DNA of 64,000 nt, taken from assembly GCA_964512995.1 (NCBI GenBank), contig CAZELM010000017.1, positions 23,768 to 87,767 on the forward strand, read 5' to 3'. Of this stretch, positions 53,161 to 61,510 are shown in pieces (the stretch's first letter is position 1; each line of letters begins with the position of its first letter). This DNA is from CAZELM01 sp964512995 (GTDB lineage Bacteria; CSSED10-310). The position numbers were made by a program, and so were the translations under genes. The notes beneath the pieces are model-generated. The model worked only from the letters and a program-made list of their open reading frames with translations. It did not search any database and was not told the DNA's origin.

Positions 53161-54124
53161 TCCAGAACTCTCGATTATCGTTCCTTTCTATAATGAAGAG
53201 GAAAATGTCGAAAATCTCTTTCGATCCCTGAAACGTGTGGTGAATGCGAATCGTTGGAACTGCGAAATCATCGCAATCGACGATGGCAGCACGGATCGAA
53301 CGTATGCCATTCTGAAGCATCTGTCTCAAATGGACCACCAACTGAAAGTGGTACGGCTGCGGAGGAATTTCGGTCAAACGCCGGCACTGGCTGCGGGGTT
53401 CGATCTGGCTCGTGGCAACATGATTGTGACGATGGATGGTGACAACCAGAACGATCCCGCGGATATCCCTCGGCTGATCGAGAAGCTGAATGAGGGGTTC
53501 GACATGGTCAGCGGATGGCGGGAAAATCGTCAGGATCCGTTTTTGTCCCGGCGCCTCCCTTCCATACTCGCCAATAAACTCATCCAGCGGGTCACCCATG
53601 TTCCTGTTTCGGATCTGGGATGCAGTCTGAAAATCTATCGGAAGGAAATTGTGGCGGATATCCAGCTCTACGGAGAACTCCATCGGTTTCTGCCGGTTCT
53701 GGCAAAATGGGCTGGCGCTCGAATCGGAGAGATCCCGGTCATGCACCATCCCAGGCAGTTCGGAAAAAGCAAATACGGCATCTCCCGTACCATCAGAGTG
53801 CTGCTAGATCTGATCACCATCAAGTTTCTGATGAGCTACGCAACCAGTCCGATTCAGATTTTCGGAGCCACCGGCCTCTGGTCGATCCTTCTGGGTGTTT
53901 TATGCGGGATATCGACAATCGCAATGCGGATTATCCATGTTCATGGTTCCCCAATCCGAACAATGACCCGAAATCCTCTCCTGCTCATCGGAGGATTTTT
54001 AATCATTATCGGAGTTCAGTTCATTATCATGGGGTTATTAGGCGAAATCAGCATCCGTACCTATCACGAATCGCAAAAGAAACCGATTTATCTCGTTCGT
54101 GAGCGATTGAATGTCGACGACTGA
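53153..54124 (+). CDS. GT2 polyprenyl-phosphate glycosyltransferase (DPM1/GtrB type)
   Basis: 323 residues: a GT-A domain (about 1-225) with SIIVPFYNEEENV, IDDGSTDRT and the DxD-like MDGDNQNDP, then two C-terminal membrane helices (about 235-300). This is the layout of enzymes that load a sugar onto undecaprenyl phosphate on the cytoplasmic side. Its product is the donor used by C-type transferases, and one such gene follows directly, overlapping by 14 bases. The start overlaps the hydrolase gene by eight bases. The sugar is not predictable. Confidence 0.93.
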   Translation: MTDPELSIIVPFYNEEENVENLFRSLKRVVNANRWNCEIIAIDDGSTDRTYAILKHLSQMDHQLKVVRLRRNFGQTPALAAGFDLARGNMIVTMDGDNQNDPADIPRLIEKLNEGFDMVSGWRENRQDPFLSRRLPSILANKLIQRVTHVPVSDLGCSLKIYRKEIVADIQLYGELHRFLPVLAKWAGARIGEIPVMHHPRQFGKSKYGISRTIRVLLDLITIKFLMSYATSPIQIFGATGLWSILLGVLCGISTIAMRIIHVHGSPIRTMTRNPLLLIGGFLIIIGVQFIIMGLLGEISIRTYHESQKKPIYLVRERLNVDD

Positions 54125-55952
54125 GCAATCCCGGACATCGGCCCTCACATGGTTGATGCTGTTTTGGATCATCGCTCTGTTATCTGCAGCGGCGCACATT
54201 GATCTGCCATCAAAATGGAATGGATTTCTGGGAGATTCCGCAACCTATTATGCGATGGCTCGGAGTCTGGTCTGTGACCATGATCTCCAATATACCCGCG
54301 ACGATCTGATTCGGATAACCCAGTCATGGATCAATGGTCCCCAAGGAATATTGCTTGTTGCTGATGACACAAGACCGGATATTATTCATTATGCCAAACC
54401 GATTCTGTATCCCCTGATCGCTTCCATTGCTGTCTATTTCCGCGATACCAATGGTCTCCTTATCGTCAATGTGCTCTGTTTTGCTGTGTTGTTATGGAGT
54501 GGCTTCTGGGCATTTCCAGGACAGAAAGGCAGTAAGACCGATGTCCTTCTGTGGAGTTTCATCTTCTGGGGATTATCTGCTGTACCAGCCTACATTTTCA
54601 CGCTGACTCCGGATCTGTTCAACAGCGCGATTCTGATGCTCGGATTGATGGCGTGGCTGAGATGGGAAAATGATCCGTCAACTTCATACAGATCATTATT
54701 TATCTCGGCTTTCATACTGGGAGTTGCGACAGCAGCTCGGCCTCCCAATGCTCTGTTCCTGATTGCTCCCTTGTCGAGTTTGCTGTGGCGAGGGTCTCAA
54801 CCGAACCAGTTTCTTGTCCCCGGATCGGATCGGAGATCGGCCGCAGCCGCATGGCGGTGTCTTATCCCTGCCATCGAACTGATCGTCGCGTTTATTATCG
54901 GGACAGCCATTGTCTTTCTCATCACTCAACTGCTGATCGGTCAGACCATTTCGCATGGTGGAGACCGGAAACGGATCGTCGGTCACTTTCCGTTTGAATC
55001 ACCGGAATATACGTTTGACAATACCGGTAACGAGATTTCCACCCGATCCACGAAATTCATCTTTCACTGGGATACACTCGGGCACAATCTGCGGTATTTT
55101 TTTATCGGACGATTTTCCGGACTCATTCCTTATTATTTACCGGCAGCCATGAGCATGATTCTCGCCCTCCCCTTCCTGAGAAAAAGCGACTCTGACCGGA
55201 AATGGACTCACGCTCGCCGTTCGATGTGGATCGTCTGCACCGGTCTGATCGTATTTCATCTTGTCTATATTCCATCGAATTATCATGGTGGGAGTTGTGC
55301 CGTCGGCAACCGATATCTGATCAGTTTTCTGCCGGCGTTCTTTCTGCTGCTGCGACAAGTCCCCCAGCGCCGCACCATCCTGGCGATCGCACTGATTACC
55401 GGCATCTTCACCGGACCGATTGCACTGAACCCAATCGATTCCATGGCTCACTACCGGGACGTTTCCAAGCGTACCTGTTTCAATCCCTTCCCGCCCGAGA
55501 TCACCCTGTTGAACTCCTGGCCACTGGATGACCCACGGCACATGCGGGTCCCGTTCGACGATTTTCATGTTTATTTTGCAGACGATAATCAGTGGGGACA
55601 GGAACTGGGAGGATTCTGGGTCAAAGGCGATGCGCAGGCTTCACTCGTTCTTCGGTGCTGGAAACCGGTGCATCAGTTTTCAGTCCGGATCCGAAACGGT
55701 GGATCCCGAAACACTATATCCGGGACATTCGGCTCCGCCTCCTTTTCACGACGGGTTGATCCCGGCACCTTATTTGAAATCGAACAAGCTCCCGGCAAAC
55801 CGGTGATATTTTACAATCTGAACGGAGATCCATCTTACTGCTATTCCGTGACAATTCGCTCTTCAGACGGATTCATTCCACGGTTTACGGAAGAAGGGAG
55901 TACGGATGGCCGGTATCTGGGATGTTTCGTAGAAATCAGGATTCAGTCTTGA
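54111..55952 (+). CDS. GT-C-type membrane glycosyltransferase (GT39-like)
   Basis: 613 residues with ten or more membrane helices and a soluble C-terminal beta domain (about 450-613). After the first helix stands GDSATYYAMARSLVCDHDL, an acidic loop with the look of the catalytic loop of GT39/PMT-like enzymes, and AKPILYPLIASIA follows. It overlaps the GT2 gene by 14 bases. I infer that the GT2 enzyme charges the lipid carrier and this enzyme transfers the sugar on the outer side. The acceptor is unknown. Confidence 0.84.
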   Translation: MSTTEQSRTSALTWLMLFWIIALLSAAAHIDLPSKWNGFLGDSATYYAMARSLVCDHDLQYTRDDLIRITQSWINGPQGILLVADDTRPDIIHYAKPILYPLIASIAVYFRDTNGLLIVNVLCFAVLLWSGFWAFPGQKGSKTDVLLWSFIFWGLSAVPAYIFTLTPDLFNSAILMLGLMAWLRWENDPSTSYRSLFISAFILGVATAARPPNALFLIAPLSSLLWRGSQPNQFLVPGSDRRSAAAAWRCLIPAIELIVAFIIGTAIVFLITQLLIGQTISHGGDRKRIVGHFPFESPEYTFDNTGNEISTRSTKFIFHWDTLGHNLRYFFIGRFSGLIPYYLPAAMSMILALPFLRKSDSDRKWTHARRSMWIVCTGLIVFHLVYIPSNYHGGSCAVGNRYLISFLPAFFLLLRQVPQRRTILAIALITGIFTGPIALNPIDSMAHYRDVSKRTCFNPFPPEITLLNSWPLDDPRHMRVPFDDFHVYFADDNQWGQELGGFWVKGDAQASLVLRCWKPVHQFSVRIRNGGSRNTISGTFGSASFSRRVDPGTLFEIEQAPGKPVIFYNLNGDPSYCYSVTIRSSDGFIPRFTEEGSTDGRYLGCFVEIRIQS

Positions 55953-56024
55953 CTTAACATGTTTACATACTAAGATTCACTATGTTGCAGGGTTTGTTTA
56001 TCGAACTCACTTACTATATATGGA

Positions 56025-56053
56025 GTTACATCTTTGCTGATCAAAGCTATAAT
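56025..56053 (+). promoter_or_regulatory. Sigma70-type promoter of the cDPG synthetase-like operon
   Basis: GTTACA (56025-56030) and a perfect TATAAT (56048-56053) are spaced by 17 bases. Transcription would start near 56060, giving a very short leader before the GGAGGG site and the ATG at 56074. Confidence 0.58.
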
Positions 56054-56073
56054 ATCGTCTTTTCGGAGGGTTT

Positions 56074-57402
56074 ATGAAAAAGCGTAAAGTTATCATCATG
56101 GGAGCAGCCGGTCGAGATTTCCATAACTTCAACTGTTTCTTCCGGGATAATCCTGAATATGATGTCATCGCATTCACTGCGACTCAGATACCGAATATCG
56201 AAGGCCGAGCCTATCCACCAAAGCTCGCGGGGAACCTGTATCCCAACGGAATACCGATCCTGTCGGAATCCATGTTGTCGGAACTGATTGTGGAGCATGA
56301 TGTGGATCTGGTCACGTTTGCCTATTCGGATGTGAGCTATGACTATATGATGCATCATGCAGCGACTGTGAATGCATGTGGAGCGGATTTCATGGTTCAG
56401 GGGATCAAGAAAACCCAGGTGGCATCATGCAAACCGGTGATCGCAATCTGCGCCACCCGCACCGGGTGCGGGAAAAGTCAGACAACCCGATGTATCTCCA
56501 ATATTTTACGAAAACGCGGACTGAAGGTTGTCGCGATCCGCCACCCCATGCCATACGGCGATTTGGAACAGCAGATCGTTCAGAGGTTTGCCACGATCGA
56601 CGACCTGCACCATCACAAATGCACCATCGAAGAGATGGAAGAATACGAACCCCATATTGCGAACGGCGTGATTGTGTATGCGGGCGTTGATTATGAAAAA
56701 ATTATCCGGGACGCCGAGAAGGAAGCGGATATCATCTTATGGGATGGTGGAAACAACGATATGTCCTTTTATAAGACGGATTTGTACATCACCGTCACGG
56801 ATCCCCATCGTCCCGGCCATGAGATCAAATATTATCCGGGTGAAACAAATATGAACCTTGCGGATATCATCATCATCAATAAAATCGATTCCGCTTCACC
56901 CGATGGCATCCGGATTGTCATGGAAAACGCCAAATTCCTGAATCCTGATGCTGCCATCATCCAGGCCACATCCCCGGTGACTGTCGAGAATCCGGACATG
57001 ATCAAAGGTAAGCGCGTTTTGGTGATCGAAGATGGTCCGACGCTCACTCACGGCGAAATGAAACTGGGAGCGGGAACGGTGGCTGCTGAAAAGTATGGAG
57101 CCGCTCACATTGTGGATCCGAGACCATTTACAGTGGGAACCATCTCCGAAACATTCCGGAAATATCCGGAAATCGGCGTTCTGCTTCCAGCCATGGGATA
57201 TGGTGAGCAGCAGATGAAGGATCTGGAAGCGACCATTGCGGCAACAGATTGCGATTCGGTAGTGATTGGAACCCCCATCGATCTCCGCCGTGTCATTCAC
57301 ATCCGGCAGCCATCAACCCGGGTGACATATGAGCTTGGCCCGGAAGGCTCCGCAGAACTGGAACAGAAGATTCTGGCTTTTCTCAAGAATAAAGGAATAT
57401 AA
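56074..57402 (+). CDS. Cyclic 2,3-diphosphoglycerate synthetase-like P-loop NTPase
   Basis: 442 residues. The N-terminal part (KVIIMGAAGRDFHNFN) is Rossmann-like. The central P-loop is ATRTGCGKSQTTR (about 128-140), followed by WDGGNND and IINKIDSA, a GTPase-like NKxD motif. The whole matches the family named after the archaeal cyclic 2,3-diphosphoglycerate synthetase. Bacterial members are widespread, and the activity has not been shown for most, so the name is by family. A promoter and GGAGGG lie just upstream. It is directly followed by carbamate kinase (2 bases apart), a pairing that suggests acyl-phosphate or carbamoyl-phosphate chemistry. Confidence 0.9.
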   Translation: MKKRKVIIMGAAGRDFHNFNCFFRDNPEYDVIAFTATQIPNIEGRAYPPKLAGNLYPNGIPILSESMLSELIVEHDVDLVTFAYSDVSYDYMMHHAATVNACGADFMVQGIKKTQVASCKPVIAICATRTGCGKSQTTRCISNILRKRGLKVVAIRHPMPYGDLEQQIVQRFATIDDLHHHKCTIEEMEEYEPHIANGVIVYAGVDYEKIIRDAEKEADIILWDGGNNDMSFYKTDLYITVTDPHRPGHEIKYYPGETNMNLADIIIINKIDSASPDGIRIVMENAKFLNPDAAIIQATSPVTVENPDMIKGKRVLVIEDGPTLTHGEMKLGAGTVAAEKYGAAHIVDPRPFTVGTISETFRKYPEIGVLLPAMGYGEQQMKDLEATIAATDCDSVVIGTPIDLRRVIHIRQPSTRVTYELGPEGSAELEQKILAFLKNKGI

Positions 57403-57403
57403 C

Positions 57404-58363
57404 ATGCAGAATCTTCCTCAACTTTCCAAGGTCGCAGTGATTGCCATCGGTGGCAACGCCTTGATCGGCAAAGGTCAGCGCGGGACGGTTACGGAACAAT
57501 TTGCCAATACGCGCCGGGTTTTAAAAGGGATTACAGATATCATCAAAGCCGGATTCATGCCGATTATTGTTCATGGAAACGGCCCACAGGTCGGGCATGC
57601 GTTGATACGAGTCGATACGGCCTTGGATAAAGTTCCGGAAGAGCCTTTGGGAATGCTGGTGGCTGATACTGAGGGCAGCATGGGGTACATGATCGGACAA
57701 TCACTGATCAATAAGCTGCGACTGGACGGCGTTAAAATGTCCGTCGCAACCCTGCTGACTCAGGTGATCGTGGATCGCAACGATCCTACCCTGAAAAATC
57801 CAACCAAACCTGTCGGTCCCTTCTATTCTTACGAAGAAGCGCTCCGGCAGAAAGAAGCACGAAACTGGGATATCATGGAAGACGCCGGGAGAGGGTGGCG
57901 ACGCATCGTCCCCTCCCCCATTCCATTGGAAATTGTGGAACGGGATATCATCAAGGTGCTGGTCAATCAGGGCATCATCGTCATCGCTGCCGGCGGAGGC
58001 GGCATTCCGGTGTATGTGGAAGAGAATGGAACATTGGAGGGCATCGACGCGGTCATCGACAAAGATCTCTCATCATCTGTTCTTGGGCGGGATGTGGGAG
58101 CTCAGCTCATGGCCATCCTGATGGGTGAAAGCCAGGTTGCGATCAACTATGGAAAACCGAATCAGGAGAACCTCGGCCAGATCACGAAAGATGAAGCCAA
58201 ACGGTTGCTTCATCAGGGTGAATTTGCCGAAGGAAGCATGGCACCCAAAATTCGTGCCGCTATCCAGTTCCTCGAGTGGGGTGGCAGAAAAGTCATCATC
58301 ACGAATACGGATCATCTTCTCGATGCATTTCATGATCAGGCAGGTACACGAATCGTATCATGA
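57404..58363 (+). CDS. arcC: Carbamate kinase
   Basis: 319 residues, an amino-acid-kinase-fold enzyme that makes ATP from carbamoyl phosphate and ADP in arginine, agmatine or purine fermentation. Motifs include AIGGNALIGKGQRG, HGNGPQVGH, GRGWRRIVPSP, AAGGGGIPV and IDKDLSSSVLG. The start is set by AAAGGA seven bases before the ATG at 57404; the frame extends upstream into the previous gene without support. No arginine deiminase or ornithine carbamoyltransferase gene is in the window, though rocD lies at 26 kb. Confidence 0.96.
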   Translation: MQNLPQLSKVAVIAIGGNALIGKGQRGTVTEQFANTRRVLKGITDIIKAGFMPIIVHGNGPQVGHALIRVDTALDKVPEEPLGMLVADTEGSMGYMIGQSLINKLRLDGVKMSVATLLTQVIVDRNDPTLKNPTKPVGPFYSYEEALRQKEARNWDIMEDAGRGWRRIVPSPIPLEIVERDIIKVLVNQGIIVIAAGGGGIPVYVEENGTLEGIDAVIDKDLSSSVLGRDVGAQLMAILMGESQVAINYGKPNQENLGQITKDEAKRLLHQGEFAEGSMAPKIRAAIQFLEWGGRKVIITNTDHLLDAFHDQAGTRIVS

Positions 58364-58373
58364 GGAGAAATGA

Positions 58374-58610
58374 ATGGGACGTTCTTTGAAACAGCGTAAG
58401 TTGAAAAAAGTCAGCCGGTTCAGAGTCAGACCAACAACACCCGATCCCAAAACTGTCAAAAAAACGACAATGAAGCAGTGGGAATGGTGGTTGATCGGAG
58501 GTGCGATTGTCCTCGCTGCTCTGTGGGTGATCATACTCGGATTGAAAGGAGGTCTTTCTCCGGATATTCAACCCACTGCCACTCCCGTTGCAACTCAGAC
58601 TGGCCGATAG
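58374..58610 (+). CDS. Small single-pass membrane protein
   Basis: 78 residues: a very basic N-terminus (GRSLKQRKLKKVSRFRVRP), one membrane helix (about 36-56, WWLIGGAIVLAALWVIILGL) and a Thr/Pro-rich C-terminus (QPTATPVATQTGR). By the positive-inside rule the C-terminus would be outside the cytoplasm. AGGAG lies six bases before the ATG, and the gene starts ten bases after carbamate kinase. I do not recognise it. Clean ribosome binding site and position in the operon support a real gene. Confidence 0.72.
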   Translation: MGRSLKQRKLKKVSRFRVRPTTPDPKTVKKTTMKQWEWWLIGGAIVLAALWVIILGLKGGLSPDIQPTATPVATQTGR

Positions 58611-58635
58611 CCAAAAAAAGAAGGGTTGTGAATCT

Positions 58636-59166
58636 ATGGAAATGTGCGTCGGTGACAGCATCATTACATTGGTACTCGGAGATATCACCGATCTGGCGGT
58701 TGATGCAATTGTAAATGCAGCAAACTCAAATCTGATACTGGGCGGTGGTGTGGCTGGAGCCATTCGAAAAAAAGGAGGTTCTGCCATACAAAAAGAATGT
58801 GATGACATTGGCGGTACAGCGGTTGGAACAGCCGTGATCACATCCGCAGGAAATCTGCCTGCCAGCTATGTCATTCACGCCGTCGGACCCGTCATGGGTT
58901 CCGGCGATGAAGATAAAAAGCTTGCAGATGCAACAGCGAGTGCGCTTGAAATCGCAGAAAAAAATCACCTTCGCTCGATCGCATTTCCCGCCATCAGTAC
59001 CGGTATCTTTGGTTACCCCAAAAAACGATGTGCCCGTGTGATGCTTCTGACAACCATTGCCTACCTCAAGGCTGGAAGCCTTCTCGATCGCATTATCTTC
59101 TGTCTGTTTGACAACGAAACCTACACGATCTTCGAAGAAGAACTGCTCCGGCTCAAATCAGAATAA
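58636..59166 (+). CDS. Macro-domain protein (ADP-ribose/O-acetyl-ADP-ribose hydrolase type)
   Basis: 176 residues, a single macro domain. The ligand-binding elements are IVNAANSNLILGGGVAGAI, SAGNLPASYVIHAVGP and AFPAISTGIFGYP, as in MacroD/YmdB-like deacetylases and ADP-ribosyl hydrolases. It probably removes ADP-ribose from proteins or deacetylates O-acetyl-ADP-ribose. The ATG at 58636 is used; AAGGG lies ten bases upstream. It is the last gene of the four-gene run beginning with the cDPG synthetase-like gene. Confidence 0.92.
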   Translation: MEMCVGDSIITLVLGDITDLAVDAIVNAANSNLILGGGVAGAIRKKGGSAIQKECDDIGGTAVGTAVITSAGNLPASYVIHAVGPVMGSGDEDKKLADATASALEIAEKNHLRSIAFPAISTGIFGYPKKRCARVMLLTTIAYLKAGSLLDRIIFCLFDNETYTIFEEELLRLKSE

Positions 59167-59403
59167 CTTGGCAATCCTGTTCCGGATATCCATTTCCCAC
59201 AACACCCACGCCATCGGCTGGCCCGGATCTACTCCCAACATACGGAGTGTGTCATTCCAGCGAATTAAGAATTTTCAATGGGATCCAGAAGATCCCCGTC
59301 TTCATGGAGATGACAACGGGACGCAGGGATGACACCGAAAGGCGGAAGTGACAGCGAATGATATCCAGAATGAGTCTGGAAACAGCCGATGAGGTCATCG
59401 GCC
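59167..59403. other. Intergenic stretch with a possible degenerate dispersed repeat
   Basis: 237 bases without a gene. Around 59290-59340, ATCCCCGTCTTCATGGAGATG and the following ACAACGGGA resemble the palindromic intergenic units found in many genomes (CCCGT at 59295-59299 pairs with ACGGG at 59316-59320). The stem is short, so the call is weak. The segment may also carry the promoter of the following gene. Confidence 0.35.
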
Positions 59404-61503
59404 ATGCGTGAACGGATCATTGTCACAGCCATTTTCGTATTTCTGGCCATGCTGAGTCTATGGCCACTGCCCGACTCCATCGGCAATCGACTCCCCACTT
59501 ACCCTATTGGAGCAGCCGTATCTGACAGCGATTCATTCATGTTCTGCTGGAACCTGTGGTGGGTTCATGGCTGGATCACCGGCGAGCATCCTCTTTTGTT
59601 CACCCAATCGCTGCATCACCCCTTCGGAGTCCCACTCATCAGACACACCCTCTCACTGGGCAATGGCCTGATCGCTGTCCCCTTTTTCACATGGTACGGG
59701 CTTCCTGCCATGCATAATCTGCTGCTCTTGTTTCATGCCTTCCTGACGGGTATCGGCACCTATCTCCTCGCACGGGAACTCCATGTCAGACGAACCCATG
59801 CGGTGATCGCCGGCGAAATCGCCCTGCTATGGCCGGCTCGAACCATACACACCACAGTCCACCTCAATCTGGCCGGCACCGGATGGATTCCGCTTTCCCT
59901 GTGGCTGCTCCTCAAATCCATCCATGAGAAAAGACCGGGCTATGCCATCTGTGCCGGCCTGACAACAGCACTCGCCGGAGCGACCTGCTGGTATCACCTC
60001 CTTTTCATCGCGCTGATCTTCTGGCTGGTCATCCCGATCACTACCTGGCGAACCGTGATGGGAGGCATTCTATACAGCAGTCTGCTCTGGATTATCAGTA
60101 TCGCCTTGTTGCTGCCACTATTACTCCCACTTCTCACCCCAGACCCCGATATCCCCGACCGTACACTGGAAGAAAAAGCGGTGTACAGCATCCAGCCATT
60201 GTCACTGCTGATCCCATCCATCCTCCATCCATTGTGGAAACATCGGGTCACACCCTATTATGAAAAACTCCCCGGGAATCCCGTCGAATCGGTCGCGTAC
60301 ATCGGCATTATCCCATTGATTTGTCTGATCGCCGGATTGATCCGTGGGACTCCCGCTGTCCGGAAATGGCTGATCGCCTCCGGATGCCTCATGATCGCTT
60401 CGTGGGGACCCTATGTGTCCATGGCAGCCTTAAACATTCCCATGCCGTATCTGCTGCTGGAGCAAATCCCTGGAATGAGTATCGCCCGGACTCCCGGACG
60501 CCTGATGATTCCATGCGGGATCACTCTGTCAATAGGAATCGCACTGTTTTTAACATCCCCGATTGGTGAACGGATCCGAAGCCGGCGATGGACAGGACTC
60601 ATCGGGTGTCTGCTTGTATTGGATTTCTGCCCAGCCCCGATTCCCGTTATACCCGCTCAGATTCCACCGATCTATGATATCCTGGCTCAGCATCCGGCAT
60701 CTCCACCCGGCGTTCTGGAAGTTCCAAATGCCTGGAATATCCGGCAGTATCAATACAATCAGACCCGGCATGCCCGTCCCATCACCACGGGATTTGTCTC
60801 ACGGGTACCGGTATCGGTTTTTTATCGAAACACCCACCTGCCGCTTCTCAGAAACCTGTCCAATCCCCAGACAGCCGCCGAAACACTACTTCATGCCGAC
60901 CCGGTCGCGTTGTCCGATCTGCTAACAATCCTGCAATCGGAAACCCTGATCGTTCATCGGGAGTTCATGCCGGATACTCCTGACCGGGTGTTCGATGGCA
61001 TTCGCCAGCGGTTCTCCGGAAACCTGCTCGCCAAGGATGATCAGCGAACTATTTTTTCGTTCCCCACAGGATGGAATCAGCCTGCTCCCACAAACATCCG
61101 ATTTTATTTTACGGATCACTGGTATCCCATGGAGCAGTGGAAGGGGATCGATCAACCCGCCTGCTGGGCTGGAATCCATCCCGCCACCGTCCACATGTTC
61201 AATCCCGATCAAACACCGGTCCGGATACAGTTCGAGGTTCTGCCGGCGAAACAGGACGATGATTTGCCACAGGAGTTGGAATTGTGCTTCAATGGCGATC
61301 CGGTTCTGCAGATACAGCTTCCGGATCCGCCCCGCTGGACCACCCAGACGGCAGCATTGTCCGGATCGGTCCATGGAACCGCTGATCTTCTGGAATTCCG
61401 GTTTCGGCATGCGAGCCGGCCGGTCGATGTGACTCAGGGGTCCAATCCGGATGCCCGATATCTGGCCGCAGCCATACGCGGACTGACCATTACCCAAGAA
61501 TGA
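59404..61503 (+). CDS. GT-C/YfhO-like polytopic membrane protein
   Basis: 699 residues with about eleven membrane helices and a soluble C-terminal part of about 230 residues ending in a beta-rich domain. After the first helix it reads SDSDSFMFCWNLWWVHGW and then HHPFGVPLIRHTLSLGNG, a pattern of large bacterial membrane proteins related to YfhO and C-type transferases. The ATG at 59404 has GAGGT eight bases upstream; an ATG at 59389 would add five residues. The following radical SAM gene begins seven bases after the stop, so the two are likely co-expressed. The sugar donor and acceptor are unknown. Confidence 0.78.
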   Translation: MRERIIVTAIFVFLAMLSLWPLPDSIGNRLPTYPIGAAVSDSDSFMFCWNLWWVHGWITGEHPLLFTQSLHHPFGVPLIRHTLSLGNGLIAVPFFTWYGLPAMHNLLLLFHAFLTGIGTYLLARELHVRRTHAVIAGEIALLWPARTIHTTVHLNLAGTGWIPLSLWLLLKSIHEKRPGYAICAGLTTALAGATCWYHLLFIALIFWLVIPITTWRTVMGGILYSSLLWIISIALLLPLLLPLLTPDPDIPDRTLEEKAVYSIQPLSLLIPSILHPLWKHRVTPYYEKLPGNPVESVAYIGIIPLICLIAGLIRGTPAVRKWLIASGCLMIASWGPYVSMAALNIPMPYLLLEQIPGMSIARTPGRLMIPCGITLSIGIALFLTSPIGERIRSRRWTGLIGCLLVLDFCPAPIPVIPAQIPPIYDILAQHPASPPGVLEVPNAWNIRQYQYNQTRHARPITTGFVSRVPVSVFYRNTHLPLLRNLSNPQTAAETLLHADPVALSDLLTILQSETLIVHREFMPDTPDRVFDGIRQRFSGNLLAKDDQRTIFSFPTGWNQPAPTNIRFYFTDHWYPMEQWKGIDQPACWAGIHPATVHMFNPDQTPVRIQFEVLPAKQDDDLPQELELCFNGDPVLQIQLPDPPRWTTQTAALSGSVHGTADLLEFRFRHASRPVDVTQGSNPDARYLAAAIRGLTITQE

Positions 61504-61510
61504 GGCGTTC

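Noticed and set aside
57329..57403. Upstream extension of carbamate kinase to 57329
   Set aside because: It would overlap the preceding gene by 74 bases without a ribosome binding site; the ATG at 57404 has one and fits the family N-terminus.
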